Below, piece by piece: positions 8,537-17,305 of a stretch of 47,323 nt of DNA. A program made the position numbers and the translations under genes. Each line of letters starts with the position of its first letter. Within the stretch, counting starts at the first letter, position 1. The DNA lies in IMG/VR virus record IMGVR_UViG_3300050132_000059, positions 1 to 47,323 of that record; one strand, given 5' to 3'. The notes under the pieces are model-generated. The model did not search any database, was not told the origin of the DNA, and saw only the letters and a program-made list of their open reading frames with translations. The DNA is from a virus.

Positions 8537-10848
8537 TACTTACCGCCTTTCTGCGCAAGGGTAAATTTCGTGTACAGGCCGCCGAGTTCCGCATCCGTGG
8601 GCGCACGGCCGTAGACCTTTTGGAACGAGGCGGTGAGCGCGGGCTTCTGTTCGTCGGGAATCGTCGCCTCGAACTTGCTTAGGTCCGGCGATTGGAATGC
8701 CGATATCGACTTGTTTCCGCCAAGCCAGGACGGCAACATGCTCGGATCGCCTTGCGTACCCTGAGCGAGCAGACCGGCTGCCATCTTTCGCGTGGTCACC
8801 GTGTCGGGGTATTTCTGATTCTGAGCGTGATATTGCTCGAGCTGTTCCTGCAACTTCCCGTAGAACTGTTCGGTCTGCGTGGATTGGTCGGTGCCAGTCT
8901 TGGCGACCTGACCCAGCCCGAGCGGCTTCAGCATGTCATCGACATCGCCCTTCGTCTGCGACCACTGCAGCGTTTTGGAGGCGCCGCTTTTGCTCAGTGA
9001 CGATTGCTGATTGATCAATTCCATGATCTGCGCATCGGGCACTTTCCCATAAAGCGTGGACAAGTCCTGTGCCATGAATCCATTCGGATCGTTGGCTGCC
9101 TGCCCGCGCAGTTGGTAGTACTTATTCAGCCCATCTTGGGTGAGCGGAATGGCGGCCGGCCGAGCAAGCCGCGTCTGAATGGCAAGCTGTGCCTCGGGCG
9201 TAGCTTGTGACCAGGCCGCTTTCGCCGCGGGGTTTGCCATCAGCCCATCCATCGACGTGATCTTGTCGCTGCCATCGGGCTTGGTTCCGATGATCGCGCG
9301 CGTGATCGTATCGACAGCGGCCTGCTGGGTAGCTGTCACGCCCTGAAGAATCGTATTGCCATAGCCCGCAGTGCGCGCGGCCACGGCATCCGAGAAGGTG
9401 GGATCGTTCGGAAACATCCGATCGGCGGCGGCGCGCGCAGTTTCCACGGTCTGCGGCAACGTCGTTTTTAGCTCTGCCGTCGTGGGCATCGCCGTTGGCT
9501 TATCCCCCGGTTGCTGCACCATCGCCAAACCCTTACCGACATAGGCTCGAGTCTCACTGAACGGCACCTTCGCCGCAAAGTCCGCATCGGAGATCTGTCC
9601 CGATCGGGGATCCGGCAATTGCATCATGCCCGGGTTCTTGCCGGTCTTGTTCGTCCCGTTTAGCCAATCATCGACCGCACCCGGGCCCGCGTTATAGGCG
9701 GCCAGCGTCAGCGCGGGATCCTGATAGCGCGCCGTCATCGCACCCAGGTAATCGCGGCCGACGCGGGCGATCTCGGCGGGGCTATTGTCTTTCGCTGGGG
9801 TGACGCCATACCCGGGGTTGGTCTGGGTCGCGGGCATGACCTGCATGCTGCCCTGAGCGCCGGCGGGCGACGTGAGTGAATTACCCTGCGCGTCCGTGCC
9901 ACCTTCCAGCTTTTGGACAACGCCAGTCAGTGGCGGATCGCCTTGCGTGGCATCGTACAGGTGCGCGGGGTCCACAATGGGAGATGAACCGTAGATCGAG
10001 GCGTGCGCGATATTGCGCGCCATGACCTGCTTGGCGCCGCCCAATAGATGCGCTTCGAGGGACGGCAGCATAGCGGGATCGATCTGCGACTTCACATCGG
10101 TGTGCTGCGTCGTCTGGCCGTTGCTCCACGTCTCACCGTTTGACAGCATGTCATAGGCGCCCACGGGATCGGCTTGCGCCATTTGCTGCAAGCGGTTGCT
10201 CCACATGCCACTGACATCCTGCGCGATCTGAGCCTTGGCGTACTCGATCGGTTGGCCTACGCTCGCAGCGTGCGCCGTGCGTTCCGCCGTGATTGAATTG
10301 ACCATGCCATTGAACACGATCGGATCGTTGTATTTGTCCGAGGCCTGCTGTTGGAACGATTTCACCATGCCGTCAGAGGTCTGCTGCTGGAACACCTTAT
10401 TCTGCGTGTCCGCGTAGCGCCCCATGCCGTCCAATTCCATCTGCGTACGGCGCGTGGCAACCTGATCGAATATCTGCTGTTGATACGGATTGGCAAGCTG
10501 ATCGCGCTGCTGGTCCTGTAGATCCTGCAATTTCTGCTGGAAAACTGGCAACTGGTCTACCGCGTCCTTACCTTGCAGGGCATAGTATTGGCTGTAGATG
10601 CCGCGCAATTGGGGAGAGAACTTGCTCACGTACGCATCGTTGGCCGTGGCCTCGTTTTGCAAGGCGGCTTGATGCGCCGCCGTCTGCGCGATATTGTTCC
10701 CAGCGCCCTCGGCGGCGGCGCCAAGTTGCTCTCCAGCTTGCGCGGTGAGACCGCCAAAGTCCGCCGGGCTGGATTGGATTTGCTGAGGCGCCAGCGTGCC
10801 GCCCGTAAAAACGCTTTGCGAACTTTCGAGGGTAGGCAGGACAGGCAT
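8536..10848 (-). CDS. Virion lytic transglycosylase (SLT domain), ejection protein
   Basis: A 770-residue protein with a lysozyme-like SLT domain in the middle. The likely catalytic glutamate is E315 in KLEGG, followed by SPAGAQGSMQVMP and LTLAAYNAGPGAVDDW, all standard motifs of this family. The flanking regions are long, glutamine-rich and helical (heptad-like around residues 90-180). In related podoviruses such proteins are ejected into the periplasm and locally open peptidoglycan for DNA entry. It sits between the gp14-like protein and the giant polyvalent protein, the usual order of an internal-core module. Its stop overlaps the start of the next gene by one base. Confidence 0.88.
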   Translation of the reverse strand: MPVLPTLESSQSVFTGGTLAPQQIQSSPADFGGLTAQAGEQLGAAAEGAGNNIAQTAAHQAALQNEATANDAYVSKFSPQLRGIYSQYYALQGKDAVDQLPVFQQKLQDLQDQQRDQLANPYQQQIFDQVATRRTQMELDGMGRYADTQNKVFQQQTSDGMVKSFQQQASDKYNDPIVFNGMVNSITAERTAHAASVGQPIEYAKAQIAQDVSGMWSNRLQQMAQADPVGAYDMLSNGETWSNGQTTQHTDVKSQIDPAMLPSLEAHLLGGAKQVMARNIAHASIYGSSPIVDPAHLYDATQGDPPLTGVVQKLEGGTDAQGNSLTSPAGAQGSMQVMPATQTNPGYGVTPAKDNSPAEIARVGRDYLGAMTARYQDPALTLAAYNAGPGAVDDWLNGTNKTGKNPGMMQLPDPRSGQISDADFAAKVPFSETRAYVGKGLAMVQQPGDKPTAMPTTAELKTTLPQTVETARAAADRMFPNDPTFSDAVAARTAGYGNTILQGVTATQQAAVDTITRAIIGTKPDGSDKITSMDGLMANPAAKAAWSQATPEAQLAIQTRLARPAAIPLTQDGLNKYYQLRGQAANDPNGFMAQDLSTLYGKVPDAQIMELINQQSSLSKSGASKTLQWSQTKGDVDDMLKPLGLGQVAKTGTDQSTQTEQFYGKLQEQLEQYHAQNQKYPDTVTTRKMAAGLLAQGTQGDPSMLPSWLGGNKSISAFQSPDLSKFEATIPDEQKPALTASFQKVYGRAPTDAELGGLYTKFTLAQKGGK

Positions 10849-10856
10849 GGATTACC

Positions 10857-11402
10857 TCAAGAAGTCGCGGATGGGAAAGCGGAGTTGTAGTTCTTGCCGA
10901 AGGTGCTGGCACCGCTGAGCAGGCTGGAGAATCCACCGATCAGTCCAGCGGTCGAAGCCTGATTGCCTTTCATGGTGTCAAGCGATGCTTCAGCCGATGC
11001 GTCTACACCCTGATTCTTAAAGTTCCATGCCGAGCGTGCCGCGTTGCTGGTGATCGTCGCCTGGTTCACCTGATCGACCTCGGCTACACCTTCCTGATTA
11101 CGCAGCGCACTGCCCGAGTTCAGATCAATGCCGCCAGCGCCCATCACCGCGCGGATCATGCCCTGGTGTTGCGCTGCTTGTTCTTGAGCTGCCTGGAGCT
11201 GCTGATTGCCCGTAGCCGTCGCGGCCGAAGCGTTATAACTCGCTATCTTCGCGTTGTTATCGGCAACCTGCGCTTGATAGCTGGCGGCAGCACGCTGGGC
11301 ATTCCCGGCTTCGATTGCGCTGTAAGCCGATACGCCAGCCCCTACCGCGCCGACTGCAAGGCCGATTCCCGCGATCGCACCTGCCGATAGTCCGAAGGAC
11401 AT
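10857..11402 (-). CDS. Internal virion protein, T7 gp14-like
   Basis: A 181-residue protein with an N-terminal glycine/alanine-rich hydrophobic segment (about residues 8-28), then a glutamine/asparagine/alanine-rich helical region with the phrase QVADNNAKIASYNASAA. This pattern is typical of the smallest podoviral internal core protein, which in T7 inserts into the outer membrane during ejection. Position directly upstream of the transglycosylase supports this. The assignment rests on composition, motif style and synteny rather than on any catalytic residue. Confidence 0.75.
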   Translation of the reverse strand: MSFGLSAGAIAGIGLAVGAVGAGVSAYSAIEAGNAQRAAASYQAQVADNNAKIASYNASAATATGNQQLQAAQEQAAQHQGMIRAVMGAGGIDLNSGSALRNQEGVAEVDQVNQATITSNAARSAWNFKNQGVDASAEASLDTMKGNQASTAGLIGGFSSLLSGASTFGKNYNSAFPSATS

Positions 11403-11405
11403 GGC

Positions 11406-11852
11406 TTACCCCTTTAACCTGTGATTGAGCAACTGTTTGTTTTCGCACCCGCCGAGCAGTTGCTGGCTCGTCGCTTCTACCAATTCCTCCACCAACTTGT
11501 CGAGGTCGGTCTCGTTGGTGGCGTGCACCGTTGTCCAGTACGTATCCTCAAGCGCAAACCCGGCGCGCTTGGTTCCGGGCTTTGAGGTGATGATTTCTTG
11601 GACATCGGCGATCATCCGCACACCCTCGTCGGTCGTGACATTAATCACGCCGGAGATGATGCACAGATGCTCGGTCTTGTGCACGGCGCCTGTGAGAACC
11701 GTGTGCTTTGGAATGAACATCTTTCGTGCGTACAGCCCCGGTGCGAAGTGGTGCCACACCGGGCACTCGGACTGCGGCATCTTCTGAACTTCAGCCTCAA
11801 GGCGATTTACATAATCGATTGCCTGAGGGATATTTCCGATCACTTCCAACAT
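11406..11852 (-). CDS. Cupin-like small protein in tail module
   Basis: A 148-residue protein. The region HHFAPGLYARKMFIPKHTVLTGAVHKTEHLCIISGVINVTTDEG looks like the two conserved boxes of a cupin barrel, with histidines and a glutamate placed as metal ligands would be (seen as separate HH, H and HKTEH). Upstream in-frame starts exist, but ATG at 11852 is favoured because it begins two bases after the stop of the previous gene. Cupin-like proteins occur in the tail modules of other podoviruses, but their role is not known to me. It lies between the DUF2833 gene and the gp14-like gene. Confidence 0.65.
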   Translation of the reverse strand: MLEVIGNIPQAIDYVNRLEAEVQKMPQSECPVWHHFAPGLYARKMFIPKHTVLTGAVHKTEHLCIISGVINVTTDEGVRMIADVQEIITSKPGTKRAGFALEDTYWTTVHATNETDLDKLVEELVEATSQQLLGGCENKQLLNHRLKG

Positions 11853-11853
11853 G

Positions 11854-12312
11854 TCAGGCTCCAATCGTGAAGGGATGGAACAGCGCTTGCGCTGGTCCGT
11901 GGGGCCGCGCGGGGTCGATCTGGGCGCCGAGCCATTCCAGCCAGCGCACCGATAAGGCGTAGCGAGAATCCACCATTCCGACCAATCTAGGATGGTGTGC
12001 CAGCAGTTCTGGCAGATGGGTTCTGCATCCACGGGCAAAGGCTCGGGCGTGCGTTTCCACAAGCGGCGTGGTCAGCAGCCACGGGTAGCTGTTTAGGTCA
12101 AGCAATGTCGGGGTCACGATGCCGAACATCGTCGCCACCTCACCGTCAACAATCCACGCCCATGCGGTAGCCGACTGATCCAGTTCGAACAGAAGCGCCT
12201 CTTCAGGCGCACGACCCAATGAGTCAAACACCTCACGCACCTCGGCCGCGCGCATATTTGGCGCCATGCTGATCGCATGATCACGCGTAGCCGGGATAAT
12301 CTGATGGATCAT
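11854..12312 (-). CDS. DUF2833 / T7 gp13-like virion protein
   Basis: A 152-residue protein resembling the DUF2833 family, which has an acetyltransferase-like fold and includes podoviral gp13-type proteins. Features: a leading helix with R-D-H-A, a segment WIVDGEVATMFGIVTPTLL similar to the central GNAT strands, and the C-terminal SVRWLEWLGAQI helix. The start shares an ATGA overlap with the stop of the upstream tail tubular protein, so the two are probably co-translated. The family role is structural or assembly-related rather than demonstrated acetylation. Confidence 0.7.
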   Translation of the reverse strand: MIHQIIPATRDHAISMAPNMRAAEVREVFDSLGRAPEEALLFELDQSATAWAWIVDGEVATMFGIVTPTLLDLNSYPWLLTTPLVETHARAFARGCRTHLPELLAHHPRLVGMVDSRYALSVRWLEWLGAQIDPARPHGPAQALFHPFTIGA

Positions 12313-15122
12313 GTATCCCCCACGACTACCTCGGGGATAAGCGCCAGGATCGTGCTGGGCAGCGGGTTGCTCTGCTGAATGCAGATCTGTCCAGGTACGT
12401 CGTACGCCGCCGGCAGAACGATGCGTTCATCACCGGTGAAGAGCGGGATAGGTGCGCCCATCTTCTCCGTGGTGCGCTCTTTGAATTCCGTCAACTGGGC
12501 GAAACTGCGCCCTGCCGCCAGTCCGCGAGAATCCTGCATACGCACTGAAACTGCCGGAATAGTCTTCCGTTTCGACTGGATGGTTGGGCCACCTTCGATA
12601 TCGATGTACAAGCTTTTCAGTTGACAGATGTACGGCAGGCCAACCGTAATCGCAGTGCATAGCTGATCAAGCGTCACCGAGCCGTTGACGACGACTTGGT
12701 TTGGCTGCACGTTCCCATCAGCCAAAATTGCAACCGTCTCGCCGTCGAGGTGGTCGAGACCGCTTACGGTCGATACGGGCGTTGTCATCGACCACTCGCC
12801 AGAGGCTGCCGGCCATACGCTATTGAGCGGATTGATTACGTTGACGATGATCTGCGTGGTGCTCGGCGCACTGGTGACAATCCCCATTCCGCCGTTGATC
12901 CGCACAACGTCGCCCACATTGGCCGACGAGAACACCGCAGCGCTGGCATTCATGACAACCGGGCTTTGCACGATCGATTGCAATACCGCGCCGGACCCTG
13001 TACCCAGCGGATCGAAGATATTCAAAACGGGGTTCGTGTAGGCTGTCCCGGAATTCAGCACAGTCACGGACTCGATCACGCCGGCCACGATTACCGGAAC
13101 GAGGATCGCGTTCGATCCAGTGGAATCAACGGCGCTCACTGTGGTGGATGGGCTGTACCCGGATCCGCCTGATATCACCGCTACCCCTGCGATGACAGGC
13201 GTGTTGGTGCTTTCTGTCGGCGTCAGGTTTGCAGTCGGGAACGTGACCGGGTATTGCAGCCCTGCATCCACGCACCAGGCACGTGTGACATCGGCAGGAA
13301 TACCGAGCGTGGTGTCGCCACCCATCTCCCGGCTTGCAAAGCGTTCGATGTACTGGAGATATTGCCCATTGATGAAGCGCTCGACGATGGCATAGACGAC
13401 GTTCTCATCGCCCTCGACCACCGAGGATATGCTTTTGAAGAGCCCTTGCGTGTCGTGCCGCGCCCAGGCGTTTACATCCTGTTCCTTCAGGTACGTCAGC
13501 GACAACAGAATGCCGTCTTCGCGCACGCACCACACCAGTTTGTAGGGTTCTTCCGCATAGCACCATTCAAGGATCTGATGACCCGAGAACAGGTGATTCG
13601 AAAGCATCGTGATATCCGTACCGGTGTACAGATTGACGTAGAAGTTATAAGCCAGATCGCGCACGATCGATCCACGCGCCTGCACGTAGAGGATGTCGTA
13701 GTTGATGGGTATTGGCGGGCACAGGCTGCTGCAACCGTTATATGCCTGAGGCAACGCCTGCACTTGCTCTGGCGTGATCGCGGCACCCACCGTGCCGCCG
13801 CTCACCGCCCATGCACCATTTGCCGTCAGCACAATCAAGCTCTGCATCGGGATCATGTGCTCGATCGCGTTCACCTGTTGGCTGGCGATGGTGATCTCGA
13901 TATTATCGTCATCCTTCGAGGGGATGGAAAAGCCCATATTGAAGAAGTCGCCTGTCTTCGACATGTCAATCTGCTCGGGGGCGTTTGCCATACCGCCGAA
14001 CACCTGACGTTGCTGGTAGTAGGTAACGCATCCAGGGTTGCCGGCCTTCGTGAACGGGTCGTATCCCTGCGGCGGGCAATTGGTGAAGTCCGGCAGAATG
14101 TTATCGTCGATGAACGTGTTGGCAACGCCGGGCGTCACCGCGCCGATATAGCCAAAGAGTGCACCGTCCGGAACGTTCGAACCCAGGTTTTCTTGAGTCC
14201 GGTAGATGTTGTAGAGCGATGCGCCCGTGACGCCCGCCCAGGCCACCACGTTCTGTGCGCCGACGTTTTGCCCCAATGCATCGCAGATCACCGAGGCGAC
14301 AGCCGACGGCAAGCTTTCGACGCCGCCGACGATGGCGGTCACCTGATAGCTATATTGGGTTGAAGGGTATGTCGTGCCCACACCGTTGTTGTTCGCGCTC
14401 ACCGCCAAGGGCGCCGGCGCAGACGGAACGAAGCTGATAGCCGTCAGCGTCCATTGATAATCAAGCACCCGTTCCAAGGTATACGGCGCGTAGCTCGTGT
14501 GCGTGATCGTCATCACGTCGGCCGATTGCGTGAACTTCAGCAGCGCTAAATCAGCGGCAGCATAAGGCGTGATCAGGGTGTAGACGCGGGCAGAGGTTCC
14601 ACCCGACACATAAGCGCCATAGCCCGTGGTATCGATGGGCACGCCGAACATGTCGGTCAGCGTGTAAGTGTTGGTAGTGGCAGCGGTGACGAGCCCGAAT
14701 CGCTGATTCAGCTGCGTCATCCCGACAATGCCGGCCAGAATAATCAAGTCACCGTTCGAATATCCGTGGGCCGTATCGGTCACAACGCCGGGATTGGCTT
14801 TGCTGATTCCCGTGATCGCCTTGGTAGGTTCGAGCACATAGCCACCGTTGGTGACGAAGCGCAGCGATAGATCACCGAAGACCAGCTGATAGGTCTGCTT
14901 GCTGTTGAACTGAAACGGGATCAGACGATTCGGTTTCGTGCTGTCCTTACACTGCCCGACGAACTTTGTTCCCGTGCGCGAACTGGCGCCACCACGATAA
15001 TCGACAAAGTAGTTGCGCAGGAGCGCGGCGCCGACGTGGTATTTCGCCAGATCGACCCGGCCATACATCGACGGCGCAAGCTCGCCGGCGGCGAAACTCG
15101 GCAGGATTATCGGGTTGCCCAT
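12309..15122 (-). CDS. Tail tubular protein B-like nozzle protein
   Basis: A 937-residue protein beginning MGNPIILPSFAAGELAPSM, the characteristic start of podoviral tail nozzle proteins of this lineage (followed by RVDLAKYHVGAALLRNYFVDYRGG and RTGTKFVG). It would form the distal tube beneath the adaptor ring. Internal beta-rich, Ig-like repeats are suggested around residues 250-350 and 650-720 (GSGYSPSTTVSAVD). I chose ATG at 15122 because it overlaps the upstream stop by one base (TGATG) and fits the family N-terminus, rather than the 13-codon-longer frame. Confidence 0.82.
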   Translation of the reverse strand: MGNPIILPSFAAGELAPSMYGRVDLAKYHVGAALLRNYFVDYRGGASSRTGTKFVGQCKDSTKPNRLIPFQFNSKQTYQLVFGDLSLRFVTNGGYVLEPTKAITGISKANPGVVTDTAHGYSNGDLIILAGIVGMTQLNQRFGLVTAATTNTYTLTDMFGVPIDTTGYGAYVSGGTSARVYTLITPYAAADLALLKFTQSADVMTITHTSYAPYTLERVLDYQWTLTAISFVPSAPAPLAVSANNNGVGTTYPSTQYSYQVTAIVGGVESLPSAVASVICDALGQNVGAQNVVAWAGVTGASLYNIYRTQENLGSNVPDGALFGYIGAVTPGVANTFIDDNILPDFTNCPPQGYDPFTKAGNPGCVTYYQQRQVFGGMANAPEQIDMSKTGDFFNMGFSIPSKDDDNIEITIASQQVNAIEHMIPMQSLIVLTANGAWAVSGGTVGAAITPEQVQALPQAYNGCSSLCPPIPINYDILYVQARGSIVRDLAYNFYVNLYTGTDITMLSNHLFSGHQILEWCYAEEPYKLVWCVREDGILLSLTYLKEQDVNAWARHDTQGLFKSISSVVEGDENVVYAIVERFINGQYLQYIERFASREMGGDTTLGIPADVTRAWCVDAGLQYPVTFPTANLTPTESTNTPVIAGVAVISGGSGYSPSTTVSAVDSTGSNAILVPVIVAGVIESVTVLNSGTAYTNPVLNIFDPLGTGSGAVLQSIVQSPVVMNASAAVFSSANVGDVVRINGGMGIVTSAPSTTQIIVNVINPLNSVWPAASGEWSMTTPVSTVSGLDHLDGETVAILADGNVQPNQVVVNGSVTLDQLCTAITVGLPYICQLKSLYIDIEGGPTIQSKRKTIPAVSVRMQDSRGLAAGRSFAQLTEFKERTTEKMGAPIPLFTGDERIVLPAAYDVPGQICIQQSNPLPSTILALIPEVVVGDT

Positions 15123-15856
15123 CAGCTCACCAACGTCAAAGCTTGGGGACCGTAGCTCCACATACCGCCATCGGGGTATGCCCAGTCAGACAGATAGCCA
15201 CGCACACGGATCCAGTCCGGCGTTGAGTCGATGACGGTCAAGCCCTCGTTGCCGTTCTTGGCTTGCGCGTCCATCGCGTATTGGTTGGCAAGCTGGATCA
15301 GCGTCTTCATCATCACCTTGTCCCCGGTCAAGGGGATGCAGATGCGAGAGCCAAGAAATGCAGCGAATGCCTGGACAAAGAGCGGATCCCACATGGCCGT
15401 GTTGCCATTGCGGAACGTGTAGACGGCCACAGCTTGCGGCTGATTGGTCAGCAATACCGGGATGGGATTGCCGGTGATATCGTTATCCGTGGACAAAATG
15501 AACTTGACCGGCGGCCCGTAGGCAGCAACCGGCGACACGGCGCCCACGACTCCGACCGGATTCACCTGAATCATCGGCATGAGATATCGGACCAAGAGAC
15601 AATCGCTCGGGTATGCATACTCGTAGAGCCAAGGCGTTGGTGGCGTACCGCCCGCCGTGCCATCCTGCAACAGCGTCAGCGGAACTTGCTTGCGGGCAAA
15701 ATTCCAGTGTGCCGCGCGCAGAACCGAATCCATGGCGTTTGACCATTGGCGGCTGATCGCATTCGACTCTGCGCTACCCTCCGTCAGGCTGGCAATCGTT
15801 GACCGCGTGCCAGTCGCATCCAGCGCCATGTTTGCGATTTCGATCTGCGAGGACAT
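15122..15856 (-). CDS. Tail tubular protein A-like adaptor
   Basis: A 244-residue protein with the N-terminal pattern EIANMALDATGTRSTIASL and a following SRQWSNAMDSVLRAAHWNFARK, typical of the head-to-tail adaptor of podoviruses (T7 gp11 class). Adaptors form a dodecameric ring between portal and nozzle. Location immediately upstream of the nozzle gene and downstream of the capsid genes supports this. The length is close to the family norm of about 200-250 residues. Confidence 0.82.
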   Translation of the reverse strand: MSSQIEIANMALDATGTRSTIASLTEGSAESNAISRQWSNAMDSVLRAAHWNFARKQVPLTLLQDGTAGGTPPTPWLYEYAYPSDCLLVRYLMPMIQVNPVGVVGAVSPVAAYGPPVKFILSTDNDITGNPIPVLLTNQPQAVAVYTFRNGNTAMWDPLFVQAFAAFLGSRICIPLTGDKVMMKTLIQLANQYAMDAQAKNGNEGLTVIDSTPDWIRVRGYLSDWAYPDGGMWSYGPQALTLVS

Positions 15857-15858
15857 GG

Positions 15859-16185
15859 CTATTTCTTCCCGTAGATTTTTTGGGCGGCCGTGCGCTCGTC
15901 TTTCGGCTCATCCGCGTCCTCAGTCAAAGCCATATCCGTTATTTGAAGCGACAGGTTGTTATCCGGACCGTCCTGATTTTGGTATTGGCTTTTCGAGCAC
16001 ACGATCACCTTCGCCTCGAGCGTCATGATCGTTCCAATTTCCGGCATCTCGTTCATGCCGAGATTGCTGAGAGATTGATCGTCTAGAGAAATCGTCAGGC
16101 CGTAGGGGTATTCAGGCTTGTCGGATGGGCTGTCGTAGGAGGCTTCCTTCGTTGCCTCTACCGCATTTAGTTTCATGGATTTCAT
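15859..16185 (-). CDS. Capsid staple-like conserved head protein
   Basis: A 108-residue protein with the stretch PEYPYGLTISLDDQSL and LGMNEMPEIGTIMTLEAKV, followed by a serine/glutamine segment and LSLQITDMALTEDA, ending in a lysine-rich tail. This pattern matches proteins that I recall being annotated as capsid staple or conserved head proteins in BPP-1-like and related podoviruses. The start overlaps the upstream stop as ATGA. The role in stabilising the capsid is family-based inference. Confidence 0.6.
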   Translation of the reverse strand: MKSMKLNAVEATKEASYDSPSDKPEYPYGLTISLDDQSLSNLGMNEMPEIGTIMTLEAKVIVCSKSQYQNQDGPDNNLSLQITDMALTEDADEPKDERTAAQKIYGKK

Positions 16186-16544
16186 GACAGGCGCTCCATA
16201 CGGCCACCCGATGCACCTTCGGAAATGCGATAGCTGGCCGAACCACTGGTGAACAATGTCATCTGCAAGCGGTAATAAACGCCAGCCTCGAACTCGTCTT
16301 CTTGCAGCGCACCGGGGGCGGTATAGGTGATAGCTGCCCCAGTGTGTTTATTGATCACCGGGATCCAGGTAGTGCCGCCGTCATAGGAATTTTCGAGAGT
16401 GACCGTACCGACGAACGTTCCCCAGACTGCCGTATTGAAATTTCCGAGCAAAGCAATCGGTGGACTGGCAGCGTTTAAAACGCCCAGTGTCCCGGTGACG
16501 AGTGAGGCAGCCTGTTCAAGACCGCCGGGTGCGAAAAGTCCCAT
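16182..16544 (-). CDS. Probable virion protein, beta-rich
   Basis: A 120-residue protein with a central sequence WGTFVGTVTLENSYDGGTTWIPV, a short beta-sandwich-like pattern seen in small phage decoration proteins, then GVYYRLQMTLFTSGSASYRISEG. Lying in the head gene block, it is most likely a capsid or decoration component, but I do not recognise a named family. It is coupled by a 4-bp overlap to the staple-like gene downstream. Confidence 0.6.
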   Translation of the reverse strand: MGLFAPGGLEQAASLVTGTLGVLNAASPPIALLGNFNTAVWGTFVGTVTLENSYDGGTTWIPVINKHTGAAITYTAPGALQEDEFEAGVYYRLQMTLFTSGSASYRISEGASGGRMERLS

Positions 16545-16554
16545 GACGCGCTCC

Positions 16555-16761
16555 TTAGTTGATCTTGGTCAGAGCCAGAATCGGATCGTGAAATTGGGAA
16601 GGAAACTTCTTCACCATGGCCTTGGCCGCGTCATTCAACGGCGCCATATAGTGCGAAGGCTGGGTTTCAAACTCGATCACGGCGCCCTCTTCGTACAGCA
16701 CGTCGCCTAGATAGGCGCGTTCGGTAAGCTTGTATTGCGGGATCTGCGTGGCTTCGGACAT
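16555..16761 (-). CDS. Small conserved head-module protein of unknown function
   Basis: A 68-residue acidic/aromatic protein (YKLTERAYLGDVLYEEGAVIEFE) without recognisable catalytic or membrane features. The pattern of a short beta-hairpin followed by PLNDAAKAMV resembles small head-module proteins found next to cement genes in several phages. A good ribosome-binding site (CAGGAGATTG) lies just before ATG 16761. It follows the strong hairpin at 16785-16806. Confidence 0.65.
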   Translation of the reverse strand: MSEATQIPQYKLTERAYLGDVLYEEGAVIEFETQPSHYMAPLNDAAKAMVKKFPSQFHDPILALTKIN

Positions 16762-16784
16762 ATCAATCTCCTGAGATTAGAAAT

Positions 16785-16806
16785 GGCCCAGGGCGAACCC
16801 CGGGCC
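16785..16806 (-). terminator. Strong hairpin with TTCG loop after the cement gene
   Basis: On the minus strand the sequence folds as GGCCCGGGG, TTCG loop, CCCTGGGCC: nine pairs including one G-T wobble. Only a weak T-run (ATTTCT) follows, so it may be a partial terminator, an attenuator or an mRNA-stabilising 3' end for the abundant capsid and cement message rather than a full stop. It lies 8 bp after the cement stop codon. Confidence 0.6.
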
Positions 16807-16813
16807 GACTTAC

Positions 16814-17296
16814 TTAGTTGCTGACGATGACGCCCGGCGCGTAATAGCGTTGGCTATCCACGGTGCCAAGCCACGCGAGAACTGCGCCGGCGGTATTCGC
16901 GCCGACGTTGACGTAGGCCAAACGCAGGTAGCGCGGGGCCGGTCCGCCATCAGGATTTACGATCGGCATCTTCAGCTTGAGCCGCGTGCCAGCGGTCAAA
17001 CTTGCAATGGCGATCGCGCCCGTTTCGGCGTAAGTCACGAAGGTCGTGTTGTCCGTCGAGCCCTGGATCTGGAAGTTCACCGACGTACCGCCTGCATAAG
17101 CGGTCGTGATGTTCCATTGCACCGTCAGATCAGCCATGTCGCCGTTGGTGCCCGCGCCAATGTCGCGCGCGTTCAACAGATCGATGGTGTTCGTGCTGGT
17201 GGTCGTAGCGCCGCTACCGAACTGGTTTGCGCCAGTCATACCGGTGGTGGTGCTATAGGTGCCTTGGTCGAAGACCAGAAATTGATCGATAAGCAT
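16814..17296 (-). CDS. Bbp16-like capsid cement protein
   Basis: A 160-residue protein starting MLIDQFLVFDQGTYSTT, with later LLNARDIGAG, VNFQIQGSTDNTTF and APRYLRLAYVNVGA. This is the pattern of the Bbp16 family capsid cement protein of BPP-1-like podoviruses, which forms a trimeric or dimeric jelly-roll cap on the capsid lattice. It sits directly downstream of the major capsid gene with only 9 bp between them and its own Shine-Dalgarno (AAGGAGCA). Confidence 0.85.
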   Translation of the reverse strand: MLIDQFLVFDQGTYSTTTGMTGANQFGSGATTTSTNTIDLLNARDIGAGTNGDMADLTVQWNITTAYAGGTSVNFQIQGSTDNTTFVTYAETGAIAIASLTAGTRLKLKMPIVNPDGGPAPRYLRLAYVNVGANTAGAVLAWLGTVDSQRYYAPGVIVSN

Positions 17297-17305
17297 GGCT
17301 GCTCC

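Noticed and set aside
13254-14363. Long plus-strand open frame (369 codons) opposite the nozzle gene
   Set aside because: It is antisense to a well-supported virion gene in a GC-rich region, with no recognisable protein motif. Such shadow frames are expected.
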